Source of the DNA: Flavipsychrobacter sp.
Lineage (GTDB): Bacteria > Bacteroidota > Bacteroidia > Chitinophagales > Chitinophagaceae
Assembly (NCBI GenBank): GCA_017849575.1
Contig: JAFIGV010000013.1
Location: 1-64,000 of the forward strand
Direction: 5' to 3'
Length of the DNA stretch: 64,000 nucleotides
Positions 24,480-32,556 of this stretch are shown piece by piece (position 1 is the stretch's first letter; every line of letters begins with the position of its first letter). The position numbers and the translations under genes were made by a program. Under the pieces are notes generated by a model, which was given only the letters and a program-made list of their open reading frames with translations, made no database searches and had not been told where the DNA came from.

Positions 24480-25532
24480 GTGAAGATCAAGAGTTTATTA
24501 CTGCTGCTGCCTGCGCTTTGTATGGTGTTGCCGCTTCGGGCACAAAAGAAAAAGTCTTATCAGGTATGTGCCGTGGCCTTTTACAACTTCGAAAATCTTT
24601 TTGATACCGAAGACGATCCGAAAAACTGGGGCGACGATGAGTTTTTACCCACCGGTCCCTACCATTACACCGAGGAAATCTACCATCAGAAACTACACAA
24701 CCTTGCCACGGTGATCCGCCAGCTCGGCACAGAGGTAACGCCCGACGGACCGGCGTTGATTGGCACGGCGGAAATTGAAAATGATAAGGTGTTGGAAGAC
24801 CTCGTGCGTCAGCCGGAAATAAAAGAACGCGGCTATAAATTTCTGCATTTCGATAGTCCCGACTCAAGAGGTATTGATGTGGCCATGCTCTACAACCCAA
24901 AATATCTGCGCGTACTTTCTGCAAGAACGTTGAATACCGACATCAGTCAGTATGGCGAAAAAGGCGGTAAAACCCGCGACGTACTGTTTGTACAGGGTGT
25001 GTTGCTTGGCGATACGGTGAATATATTCGTGAACCACTGGCCTTCGCGCAGGGGGGGTGAGGCAGCAACAGCTCCGCTCAGGGCTATTGCCGCCACTGTG
25101 AGTAAAAAAGTGATTGACTCTTTGAAAGCCATAAATCCACACACCAAGGCGATAGTGATGGGCGACCTTAATGATGACCCTGTAGATGCCAGCGTTGTAA
25201 AAGTGCTGGGTGCCCGGGGAGACAAGTCGGAAGTTGGGCTAAAGGGAATGTACAACCCCTTTGTAGGTTTTTACAAAAATGGCATCGGCACGCTGGGCTA
25301 CAATGATAGCTGGAACTTGTTTGATCAGATCATACTGAGCGGATCTTTTCTGCATCCGCAAAAAGGCACACTGCAATTCTACAGAGCTGAGGTCTTCAAC
25401 AAAGAGTTTTTGAAATCTCCGTTCGGTCAGTACAAGGGTTATCCGCTTCGTTCGTTTTCCGGCACGCAATGGCTTAATGGCTACAGTGATCACTTTCCTA
25501 CACTGGTATATCTCGTTAAGGAAACCAACTGA
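24480..25532 (+). CDS. Secreted endonuclease/exonuclease/phosphatase-family protein
   Basis: A 350-residue exported enzyme. A GTG start at 24480 is chosen because it opens a clear signal peptide (VKIKSLLLLLPALCMVLPLRAQ) after an out-of-place longer frame. Motifs of the fold are visible: AFYNFENLFD (metal/base site), TAEIENDKVLEDL (catalytic Glu), VNHWPSRRGG, VMGDLNDDP and the C-terminal SDHFP with its Asp-His pair. It probably degrades DNA, RNA or phosphodiesters outside the cytoplasm. It is divergent from the TonB receptor/DUF5689 operon and may supply that receptor with nucleotide or phosphate ligands. Confidence 0.82.
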   Translation: MKIKSLLLLLPALCMVLPLRAQKKKSYQVCAVAFYNFENLFDTEDDPKNWGDDEFLPTGPYHYTEEIYHQKLHNLATVIRQLGTEVTPDGPALIGTAEIENDKVLEDLVRQPEIKERGYKFLHFDSPDSRGIDVAMLYNPKYLRVLSARTLNTDISQYGEKGGKTRDVLFVQGVLLGDTVNIFVNHWPSRRGGEAATAPLRAIAATVSKKVIDSLKAINPHTKAIVMGDLNDDPVDASVVKVLGARGDKSEVGLKGMYNPFVGFYKNGIGTLGYNDSWNLFDQIILSGSFLHPQKGTLQFYRAEVFNKEFLKSPFGQYKGYPLRSFSGTQWLNGYSDHFPTLVYLVKETN

Positions 25533-25592
25533 TATAACGGATAACGGATGATTGCTCGTTCACCACAGCGAACAACTCAGTGAGGTCCCTTC

Positions 25593-26165
25593 CTATTCAG
25601 GTTCTTCCCGGTGCTTTTGCTCATTTCTGATCTCGGCTTCTGCCTCATCTTCGAGTAGTCCAAAAACATCGGTGATCTCCCAGTCGAGCTGTAGTTCCTG
25701 ATCAATGGCCTCTTCGGCAGTGAAGCTTTCATCGGCTTCTTCGTCTACTAATAATTCCGGTGCAGACGATTGTTCCAGCATTTTATCAAGTTCTTCCAGC
25801 CGGGCAATGCTTATCGGTTTGTTGCAGAACATTTTCACGATGTCATAAGACATGGCTTTCTCGTAGTCGTCTTCATTGAGCGACGAAGAGAGCATCACCA
25901 CCGACGTATTTTGAACCGTCTCCGGCGGAAAATCTTTGTACGCTTCCAGAAAATCGAAACCGCTGAGTTCCGGCATGTTGATGTCGAGAAAGATAACACG
26001 GGGCGTATCATGGTCATTCTCCATACAATTGCGGATATATTCGAGCCCGAGCCGGGCAAGTTCTTTAGACACCACACGTGCGGCAAGACCCGAACGCTCC
26101 ACCATTTTTTCAACGATAAAGCGGTCCATCTTACTGTCATCTACGATAAGTACATGGCCCAACAT
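25593..26165 (-). CDS. CheY-like response regulator with acidic tail
   Basis: A 190-residue protein. Residues 3-130 are a receiver domain: HVLIVDDSKMD with the acidic pair, phospho-acceptor Asp in RVIFLDINMPELSGFDFL, Ser/Thr switch in VVMLSSSLNEDD and a lysine in MFCNKPIS. Residues about 131-190 are a strongly acidic, probably disordered tail with no DNA-binding domain. It should work by protein-protein contact. No histidine kinase is adjacent. The gene is divergent from mutY. Confidence 0.85.
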   Translation of the reverse strand: MLGHVLIVDDSKMDRFIVEKMVERSGLAARVVSKELARLGLEYIRNCMENDHDTPRVIFLDINMPELSGFDFLEAYKDFPPETVQNTSVVMLSSSLNEDDYEKAMSYDIVKMFCNKPISIARLEELDKMLEQSSAPELLVDEEADESFTAEEAIDQELQLDWEITDVFGLLEDEAEAEIRNEQKHREEPE

Positions 26166-26263
26166 AATAATAGTAATTGCTTCGAAGGGCTAAAGATAAA
26201 ACGGAAAGCCGACTATGGTAGCCCGCCCGCTATTGTTAACCAACGGATAGTAATTTGCAGCCG

Positions 26264-27340
26264 ATGGCGGAAAAAAATAACGCAAAACAGCGGTATTTCA
26301 CAGAAGAGTTACTGAGATGGCACGAGCAGGAAAACGACCGATCGTTTCCCTGGCAGGAAGATCGAGAGCCCTATAAAATATGGCTGTCGGAGATCATTAT
26401 GCAACAAACCCGCGTGGCTCAGGGATTACCCTACTACCTTCGGTTTATAGAAAAATATCCAACCCTTCAGTTGCTTGCAGATGCAGCCGACGATGAAGTC
26501 TTCCGGCTCTGGCAGGGGCTGGGATATTACAACCGCTGTAGAAATCTTTTAGACACGGCCCGTGCGGTACGTGCGTTGCACGGCGGTTCTTTCCCAAAAA
26601 ATTATGACGGGCTCCGAAGCCTTAAAGGCATCGGCGACTACACGGCAGCAGCCATAGCTTCTTTTGCCTACGACCTTCCACACGCAGTTGTCGACGGCAA
26701 TGTCTATCGGGTGCTCGCGCGGTACTTTGGTCTTGAACTTGCGACAGACAGCCACGAAGGGAAAAAATACTTTCAGACGCTTGCCAGCAGCCTGCTCCCT
26801 GCAAATCACAGTGCTGCGTACAACCAGGCCATCATGGACCTGGGCGCCACAGTATGTACCCCCAAAAGCCCCGACTGTGCAGCCTGTCCGCTAAGCAAAC
26901 GATGCACAGCGCGAAAAGAAGGTACTACCACACTGCTGCCTGTGAAGCAGAAAAAAATGGCAGTGAAGAGCCGGCATTTCAACTACCTGCTGCTGATGAA
27001 CCGAGAGGAATACTGGGTTGTAAAACGTAAGGGCAAAGACATCTGGCAAAATCTTCATGAATTTTTTTTGATAGAAACACCTGATAGCTGCACGGTGCAG
27101 GCACTTATGGAAACGGAGGAATGGAAGGTACTTCAGCAGGGAAAAGCACCGAAACTGCTTTGGCAGACCCAACAAAGACTTACGCATCAAATGATCGAAA
27201 CCCGTTTTTTCCTTGTTGCCTATGCGGGCGACAGAGGGCTGCTACCAGCCGACGGCTTCTGGGTGCCTGGTAAAGTGCTTAATAAATTGGCTTTCCCACG
27301 AACGATAGTTTCTTTTTTAGAAAAAAAAATTTACTTTTAG
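26264..27340 (+). CDS. mutY: A/G-specific adenine glycosylase
   Basis: A 358-residue DNA repair enzyme that removes adenine mispaired with guanine or 8-oxoguanine. ATG 26264 is preferred to a TTG three codons upstream. The helix-hairpin-helix core has LSEIIMQQT with catalytic Glu43, the hairpin LKGIGDYTAAAI (about 119-131) and Asp144 in VVDGNVYRV. The [4Fe-4S] ligands are Cys198, Cys205, Cys208 and Cys214 (C-x6-C-x2-C-x5-C). The C-terminal 130 residues form the NUDIX-like domain that senses 8-oxoguanine. It is followed by ssb and gldE, the order known from Flavobacterium gliding loci. Confidence 0.95.
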   Translation: MAEKNNAKQRYFTEELLRWHEQENDRSFPWQEDREPYKIWLSEIIMQQTRVAQGLPYYLRFIEKYPTLQLLADAADDEVFRLWQGLGYYNRCRNLLDTARAVRALHGGSFPKNYDGLRSLKGIGDYTAAAIASFAYDLPHAVVDGNVYRVLARYFGLELATDSHEGKKYFQTLASSLLPANHSAAYNQAIMDLGATVCTPKSPDCAACPLSKRCTARKEGTTTLLPVKQKKMAVKSRHFNYLLLMNREEYWVVKRKGKDIWQNLHEFFLIETPDSCTVQALMETEEWKVLQQGKAPKLLWQTQQRLTHQMIETRFFLVAYAGDRGLLPADGFWVPGKVLNKLAFPRTIVSFLEKKIYF

Positions 27341-27385
27341 AATCGGTATAGGTTATAATTTTTGTTAATTGAAAAATGATCCATC

Positions 27386-27838
27386 ATGAGAGGCGTTAAC
27401 AGAGTCATGTTGATTGGAAATTTGGGCCGCGATCCTGATTTACAGTACCTGGAAGGAAACATTGCTGTAGCAAAATTTCCGTTGGCTACTACAGAAACAT
27501 TTAAGGACAAGAACGGGAATCTGGTTTCTCAGACGGAGTGGCATACTGTGGTGCTGTGGAGAGGACTGGCAGAACTTGCTCAGAAATACCTGCACAAGGG
27601 CAGTCTGGTGTTTATTGAAGGGCGCCTCAGAACCCGCAACTGGGAAGATAAAGACAAGATCAAACGCTTTAGCACTGAAATAGTTGGTGACAACCTGGTG
27701 ATGCTGGACAAGCGGAAAGAAAGCGAATACCACGGTGGTGATGCGCACAATGACGATAACAATAGTTTTTCCTCGCCGGGAGATATGAGCTTCGACAACA
27801 GCTCCGGCAACGACAGCAAAGACAACCTTCCTTTTTGA
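27386..27838 (+). CDS. ssb: Single-stranded DNA-binding protein
   Basis: A 150-residue protein. Residues 1-110 form the OB fold: MRGVNRVMLIGNLGRDPDLQY, TEWHTVVLWRGLAELAQKYLHKGSLVFIEGRLRTRNW. A flexible serine/asparagine/aspartate-rich linker follows, then the acidic interaction tip DNLPF, which recruits repair and replication partners. It lies 45 nt after mutY. A hairpin (27856-27887) separates it from gldE. Confidence 0.95.
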   Translation: MRGVNRVMLIGNLGRDPDLQYLEGNIAVAKFPLATTETFKDKNGNLVSQTEWHTVVLWRGLAELAQKYLHKGSLVFIEGRLRTRNWEDKDKIKRFSTEIVGDNLVMLDKRKESEYHGGDAHNDDNNSFSSPGDMSFDNSSGNDSKDNLPF

Positions 27839-27855
27839 TGGGAAATAATTATTTC

Positions 27856-27890
27856 AAAGGGAGAGAAACATTTTGTTCTTTCCCTTTTCT
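27856..27890 (+). terminator. Hairpin after ssb
   Basis: A 12-bp stem with one G-U pair (27856-27867 with 27876-27887) and an 8-nt loop, followed by TCT and a T-rich stretch. Probably a partial terminator before gldE. Confidence 0.6.
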
Positions 27891-27922
27891 AATTTTGAAT
27901 GGTTCACCAAAGCAACTGAACC

Positions 27923-29278
27923 TTGGAAAGCACACCTGAAGGCGGGACGATCACGATAGCAAATTTACTGTTGGAAGCTTCTACGGGAGCTTTTTCTGTT
28001 TCAAATACTACCATCCTTATCATAGTTATTCTTGTCCTGCTGTTGCTGACCGCTATTACTGCGGGGGCGGAAACGGCTTACTTTTCCCTCAGTGCCAAAG
28101 ACATTAATTTTCTCAAAACAAAGGAAGAGCCCGGTGCACGACAGGCAATAAAGCTATTGGAGCAGCCCAAGATGCTGTTGGCTACCATCCTTGTGGCGAA
28201 TAATTTTATCAACATAGCGGTGGTCATCACCACCAATATGCTCGTGGGCCAGTTGGTAAGCCCGGACCTGAGCCCGGTCATCGGCTTTCTGATCCAGGTG
28301 ATAGCGGTAACTTTTTTGCTGGTGCTTTTTGGAGAAATATTGCCAAAGGTGTATGCAACGCAAAATAACATGCGCATGGCGCTATTTGCTGCGCCTATAC
28401 TCAAAGCCATGAGCAGCCTGTTTCGCCCCGTGAGCAAAATGCTGGTTTCTTCAACTGTGTATATCGAAGAAAAAATTGGCACCAGAGGAGCCAACCTGAC
28501 CAATGAAGATTTTGAGCAGGCGATAGAATTAACGGTAGGGCACACTGCCACCCGCGAAGAAGTGAACATTTTTAAGGGCATTCTCAAATTTGGTAACATC
28601 ACCGTACGGCAGATCATGCGCACAAGGCTGGATGTAAGCGGCGTGCCTTATGAGTTTTCGTTTCCGAAAGTGCAGCAATTTGCCATAGAAGTGGGCTACT
28701 CAAGGATGCCGGTTTATGAAAACAACCTTGACAACATTAAAGGTGTGGTGCATACCAAAGATTTTTTGCCCCACACCGAAGACGACGACTTTGCATGGCA
28801 CCAACTCATTCGTCCGGCATACTTTGTACCTGAAGGAAAATTTATTGAAGATCTTCTTAAAGAATTTCAGCAAAAACGCATACACTTTGCGGTAGTGGTG
28901 GATGAGTTTGGGGGCACGTCGGGCATTGTGACGCTGGAAGACATCATGGAAGAAATCATTGGCGATATACGAGACGAATTTGATGAAGAGGATATACAGT
29001 TTAAAAAGATTGACGACAACAATTACATCTTTGAAGGTAAAACGCTGATCAATGACTTTTGCCGGATAATAAGCGAGCCACCGGAAACCTTCGAAACCGT
29101 GCGCGGAGAAAGCGATTCGGTAGCCGGGCTGGTGTTGGAGATCTCCGGAAAATTTCCTGCCATCAACGAAACCATCAGCTTCGAAAATTTTGACTTTACG
29201 GTGCTTGAGCTCGATAAAATGCGCATTAAACGTGTGAAGCTTACGATCAATACAAGTATGGAAGATTTTATTGACTAA
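27923..29278 (+). CDS. gldE: GldE: CNNM/CorC-type membrane protein with CBS domains
   Basis: A 451-residue membrane protein read from a TTG start at 27923. The first 200 residues are a DUF21/CNNM domain with four hydrophobic helices (TAITAGAETAYFSLSAKD; ILVANNFINIAVVITTN; FLLVLFGEILPKVYATQ). A CBS pair follows (about 215-340, with VVDEFGGTSGIVTLEDIMEEIIGDI), then a CorC_HlyC transporter-associated domain. Family members transport or sense divalent cations. The position after mutY-ssb matches gldE of Flavobacterium johnsoniae, where it supports gliding together with GldD. No gldD follows here; a 2H-phosphoesterase-like gene takes that place. Confidence 0.8.
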   Translation: MESTPEGGTITIANLLLEASTGAFSVSNTTILIIVILVLLLLTAITAGAETAYFSLSAKDINFLKTKEEPGARQAIKLLEQPKMLLATILVANNFINIAVVITTNMLVGQLVSPDLSPVIGFLIQVIAVTFLLVLFGEILPKVYATQNNMRMALFAAPILKAMSSLFRPVSKMLVSSTVYIEEKIGTRGANLTNEDFEQAIELTVGHTATREEVNIFKGILKFGNITVRQIMRTRLDVSGVPYEFSFPKVQQFAIEVGYSRMPVYENNLDNIKGVVHTKDFLPHTEDDDFAWHQLIRPAYFVPEGKFIEDLLKEFQQKRIHFAVVVDEFGGTSGIVTLEDIMEEIIGDIRDEFDEEDIQFKKIDDNNYIFEGKTLINDFCRIISEPPETFETVRGESDSVAGLVLEISGKFPAINETISFENFDFTVLELDKMRIKRVKLTINTSMEDFID

Positions 29279-29318
29279 GACGTTTTTTATATCTTAGAAT
29301 CGCTTTTATGTAACAAAT

Positions 29319-29921
29319 ATGCCGCAGACTGCTTACCAGGCTCCTTTGTTCCTGCCTTCGAGAGAGGCGGTAAGCGGCTACGAATACCTACTTGCCATTC
29401 AGCCCGACGAAAACATTGCAGCAGACATCCGCTACTTTAGAAATAAGATATGGGAACTTGCAGGCGACTATCCCGGGCAATATCATCAACCTTATATTAC
29501 CATCTACAATTTTCTGGGATTTCAGCAAAAGGAATCGTCTATCATAGATGCATTGTCGGTAGTGTCAAAAAATGTAAAGTCTTGTTTTATACATCTTGAA
29601 GACTTTAGTTCCTTTGAAGGATCGGGAAGCATCTATCTCTCTCCACAGCCCAAAAACTACTTTTCCTTTCTGCTCAAATATCTCTACCCTACCATCTTCA
29701 ATTGCGATGGCATCAACCGTCAAAGCAATATTTACAGCAGTACTGAACCCTTTATTTTGCTGGCGCGAAACCTAAAGAAAGCACAGTTTACCAAGGCCTG
29801 GACTTACTTTAAAGACAAGCCTTACAAAAGCAATTTTCTCTCGGAGTCGCTGCTGCTGATGCGCAAAGAACTGCTGAAGAACGATCAATATACCGTGGTT
29901 GGAAAATTTAAGTTGAAGTAA
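29319..29921 (+). CDS. Degenerate 2H phosphoesterase (2'-5' RNA ligase-like) protein
   Basis: A 200-residue cytoplasmic protein. The layout follows the LigT/2H family: the first HxTx-type motif is recognisable as YHQPYITIYNF, and the second as TEPFILLARNL, where the expected PHITLAR has lost its histidine and threonine. With the second motif broken it may bind RNA or nucleotides without catalysing the usual reaction. It lies 40 nt after gldE in the same direction and convergent with the cytochrome gene (3 nt between stops). Family placement is moderate because only one motif is intact. Confidence 0.5.
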   Translation: MPQTAYQAPLFLPSREAVSGYEYLLAIQPDENIAADIRYFRNKIWELAGDYPGQYHQPYITIYNFLGFQQKESSIIDALSVVSKNVKSCFIHLEDFSSFEGSGSIYLSPQPKNYFSFLLKYLYPTIFNCDGINRQSNIYSSTEPFILLARNLKKAQFTKAWTYFKDKPYKSNFLSESLLLMRKELLKNDQYTVVGKFKLK

Positions 29922-29924
29922 TAG

Positions 29925-31889
29925 TTACAGATCTGCGAGCATTGCTCTTATCTGTTCATTTTCCGGATGCTTTTTAATGGCATGTTGCAATACCTTTCTT
30001 GCTGCCGGCAACTGCTGATTGTTGTGATACCACACCGCAAGATTAATCAGGTTTTGTTCATAGTCAGGATCCAAATTCCGGGCGCGACTCATATAGTCAT
30101 ACGCCATGGCATTTTGCCCAGCCTGCATATAAATAAAGCCAAGGTTGGTGTTTGCCGCTACATGATTCGGGTTTTCTGCCAACACAAATTCAAAAACTTT
30201 TTTCGCTTCGTCTGTCCGGTTGAGTGAAAGCAGGCAAACGCCGTACTTGCTTTGAAAGTCGAGTGCATACTTCCATATTTCCGTTGCCCGCTTGTACCAG
30301 GGTAAAGCACGGTCAAATTGCTGAAGCTGATAGTAGGACTCACCCGCCCGGTATGCCGCCCATGCATCGTTGATGGCTGCGGGTTGCAACCCAGACGCAT
30401 ACTCCACCACTTTCTGATAATTTTTCAGCAGGAAGTAAGCCCGGATATAATCGCGGTTTTGTTTCTGCCTCCGCTCTACCTCAGGCTGCAGCGAAAGATA
30501 ATGCAGGGCAGAATCGAGCAATCCCGTATTAGGATTATACCGCTCGAAAAATTCCATGTAAGCCCGTGCCTTTGTAATATCGTCGGGATGATCATTATTA
30601 AAAGATTTCAGTCCAAGAAAAGCCCGGATCTTACTTTGCTCCAGATTGCTGACGGGATGTTTACGAATATAGTGATCGGTGACGGCGACATGTGGAATAT
30701 CGATGCTTCCGTTGTGAGGCATGTGGCAGGTGACACAATCGTTTTCTTTTGCTGCCCGAAGCTTTTCACTTTCTGTGCAGCCGTGGCTCGCCAAAGTTGC
30801 TGACGCGGCACTATTGTCTTTAGTCTGATGGCAGGAATAACAGGCATTCAGGTATTGTTGCCGTGCTGTAAACTTCACACTCACATGCGGATTATGGCAA
30901 GTAATGCAACTCATTTTGCCCGATTGCACATAGCATTCGCTTTTCTTCATGCGTTCTACATGCGAAGCCATGATCATCTTGTCTTCAGCACCTTCGTATT
31001 GCGGCATAAAAACGTTCATCACCTCGCTTAGTTTCATGCCGGGACGGAAGTCGAAAAATGTCTTACCGTCGTTTAATACCGCTATGCCCTGCAGGTGACA
31101 ACGCTGACATACATTGTTTTGCAGCTCAGTGCTGAGGCGTCGCGGATTGACAATGGTATAGTCGGGTGTCTTTGAAGTATCTACTAAAATACCCTTGCTT
31201 TTGTCGGCAACATGCAGGCTACCGGGGCCATGACAACGTTCGCAATCAATACCGGTTTTGAGGCTGATGTACTTGTTTTCGCTTTGCGCCACAAAATCAG
31301 GATAACCGTTGTGGCAAGTCATGCACTCACTTTCTATCAACCTCGAAAATCTATTGTTGCCTGCATCAAATCCCGGAGCGAGGTCCCATTTTCTTTTTTG
31401 GGTGTAAAAGGTAATGGGCGCCTGATACAAGTAACCGTTGGTGGAAAAAATATGCGAATTGGTGTGCTGACCAGAACCGATGATGTAGTCCACCTTTTGC
31501 ACGCGTTTGTGTACCGTATCGCCCGCATCTACCCGATACTCCATCACATAAAGGCTATCGCTCCGCCAAAAAGGTTTGTAATAAAAGTCGAGCTGCTTGT
31601 CATAGACCAGTGCATGTTGATCAAAATCGGCTGCGGATTTTTTCTTCGTCGCATGATCGAACGATTGCCCCATCCCGGTTTGCATAAACGTTTCGTAAAT
31701 GTCGTTGTGACAACCACGGCAGGTTTGCATGCCCACGTAGTGTGCCGCAGTATCGTACACATTTTGCCAGAGAGAGGTTGGTGTTTCTGAAGTTGCTTTT
31801 TCCGTTTTCGTAGTGCAGAAAAAGGAACTGATGGTGATGCCAACAACCAGCATAGCGAGTAGAAGCGTTTTGTAAAAGGACGTGCGCAT
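29925..31889 (-). CDS. Seven-haem c-type cytochrome with C-terminal TPR repeats
   Basis: A 654-residue exported protein. An N-terminal signal segment ends in a Cys (ISSFFC), so it may be a lipoprotein. Seven CXXCH haem-binding motifs start at residues 57, 189, 216, 261, 328, 350 and 385 (CRGCH, CMTCH, CERCH, CQRCH, CITCH, CYSCH, CVTCH). The first 420 residues resemble cytochrome c554/NrfA-like multihaem proteins. Residues about 450-654 are tetratricopeptide repeats (AWAAYRAGESYYQLQQFDRALPWYKRATEIW, NHVAANTNLGFIYMQAGQNAMAYDY). It probably carries electrons in the periplasm or at the outer membrane, with the TPRs docking a partner. No reductase neighbour. Confidence 0.85.
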   Translation of the reverse strand: MRTSFYKTLLLAMLVVGITISSFFCTTKTEKATSETPTSLWQNVYDTAAHYVGMQTCRGCHNDIYETFMQTGMGQSFDHATKKKSAADFDQHALVYDKQLDFYYKPFWRSDSLYVMEYRVDAGDTVHKRVQKVDYIIGSGQHTNSHIFSTNGYLYQAPITFYTQKRKWDLAPGFDAGNNRFSRLIESECMTCHNGYPDFVAQSENKYISLKTGIDCERCHGPGSLHVADKSKGILVDTSKTPDYTIVNPRRLSTELQNNVCQRCHLQGIAVLNDGKTFFDFRPGMKLSEVMNVFMPQYEGAEDKMIMASHVERMKKSECYVQSGKMSCITCHNPHVSVKFTARQQYLNACYSCHQTKDNSAASATLASHGCTESEKLRAAKENDCVTCHMPHNGSIDIPHVAVTDHYIRKHPVSNLEQSKIRAFLGLKSFNNDHPDDITKARAYMEFFERYNPNTGLLDSALHYLSLQPEVERRQKQNRDYIRAYFLLKNYQKVVEYASGLQPAAINDAWAAYRAGESYYQLQQFDRALPWYKRATEIWKYALDFQSKYGVCLLSLNRTDEAKKVFEFVLAENPNHVAANTNLGFIYMQAGQNAMAYDYMSRARNLDPDYEQNLINLAVWYHNNQQLPAARKVLQHAIKKHPENEQIRAMLADL

Positions 31890-31892
31890 ATT

Positions 31893-32276
31893 CTACCAAA
31901 TCGTTTTTACAGGATATGCTGCAAAAACGCGATCTGCGGAAACCAGGTGATACCTGTTATTAATGCTTTGCGCTATCAATATCCGGTCAAACGGATCACG
32001 ATGAATTAAAGGCAATTTTTGCGTTAGATAAGTGTCATCCAATTCAGCATTTAATAGCTGGCAATGATATTCTACCAGAAAAGAATTAATAAAATCCTGA
32101 AGCGATCTTTCAGCCAAATTGAGTTTACCTGCCCGCATTTTAATAGCCAGTTCCCAAATAGAAACAATACTTACAAACAAAGGGGAAACTGCAATTTCTT
32201 TCCTCGTAATTGAAGGAATTTTCTGCGGGTCCAACTCAAGCCAGAGTATGACATGCGTGTCGAGTAGTAAAGCCAT
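31893..32276 (-). CDS. PIN-domain toxin (VapC-like ribonuclease)
   Basis: A 127-residue PIN-domain protein. The metal-binding acidic residues are visible: Asp6 in LLLDTHVILWL, Glu in VSIWELAIK and the Asp pair in LPLIHRDPFDRILIAQ, with a final Asp in VSADRVFAAY. VapC-type toxins cut specific tRNAs or rRNA when freed from their antitoxin. Its ATG overlaps the antitoxin stop codon by one base (TGATG), indicating translational coupling. It ends 3 nt from the cytochrome gene start, in the same direction. Confidence 0.85.
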   Translation of the reverse strand: MALLLDTHVILWLELDPQKIPSITRKEIAVSPLFVSIVSIWELAIKMRAGKLNLAERSLQDFINSFLVEYHCQLLNAELDDTYLTQKLPLIHRDPFDRILIAQSINNRYHLVSADRVFAAYPVKTIW

Positions 32277-32500
32277 CAGATATAATCAGAAAACTCTTCT
32301 GGAGTGTCGTTAAAATCGTCAGACACCCAAATTTGCCCTTTCATTCTACCCATTGCCTCTTCTCGTTGCACGGCAATTTCCGCAGAAACTTCATCAGTGT
32401 TTTGCTGTGTATTGCTCAGCAAAAAATTCAAAAAGTCTTCTACCTCTTTCTGCTTCGCGGGCGAGAGTCTGTTTAGCTTTTCAAGAAAATCCTTTCCCAT
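32276..32500 (-). CDS. DUF2281-type antitoxin
   Basis: A 74-residue protein read from ATG 32500 (a TTG seven codons upstream is possible). The N-terminal half MGKDFLEKLNRLSPAKQKEVEDFLNFLL is the typical DUF2281 helix pair. The acidic C-terminal half (GQIWVSDDFNDTPEEFSDYI) ends in the segment that commonly covers the active site of a partner PIN toxin. Together with the downstream PIN gene it forms a toxin-antitoxin pair. Confidence 0.75.
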   Translation of the reverse strand: MGKDFLEKLNRLSPAKQKEVEDFLNFLLSNTQQNTDEVSAEIAVQREEAMGRMKGQIWVSDDFNDTPEEFSDYI

Positions 32501-32556
32501 TGCACAAGGATATTTCTTCAAATTTACTTATTCGCCTTCAGAAGCGCAGCAGTAGG

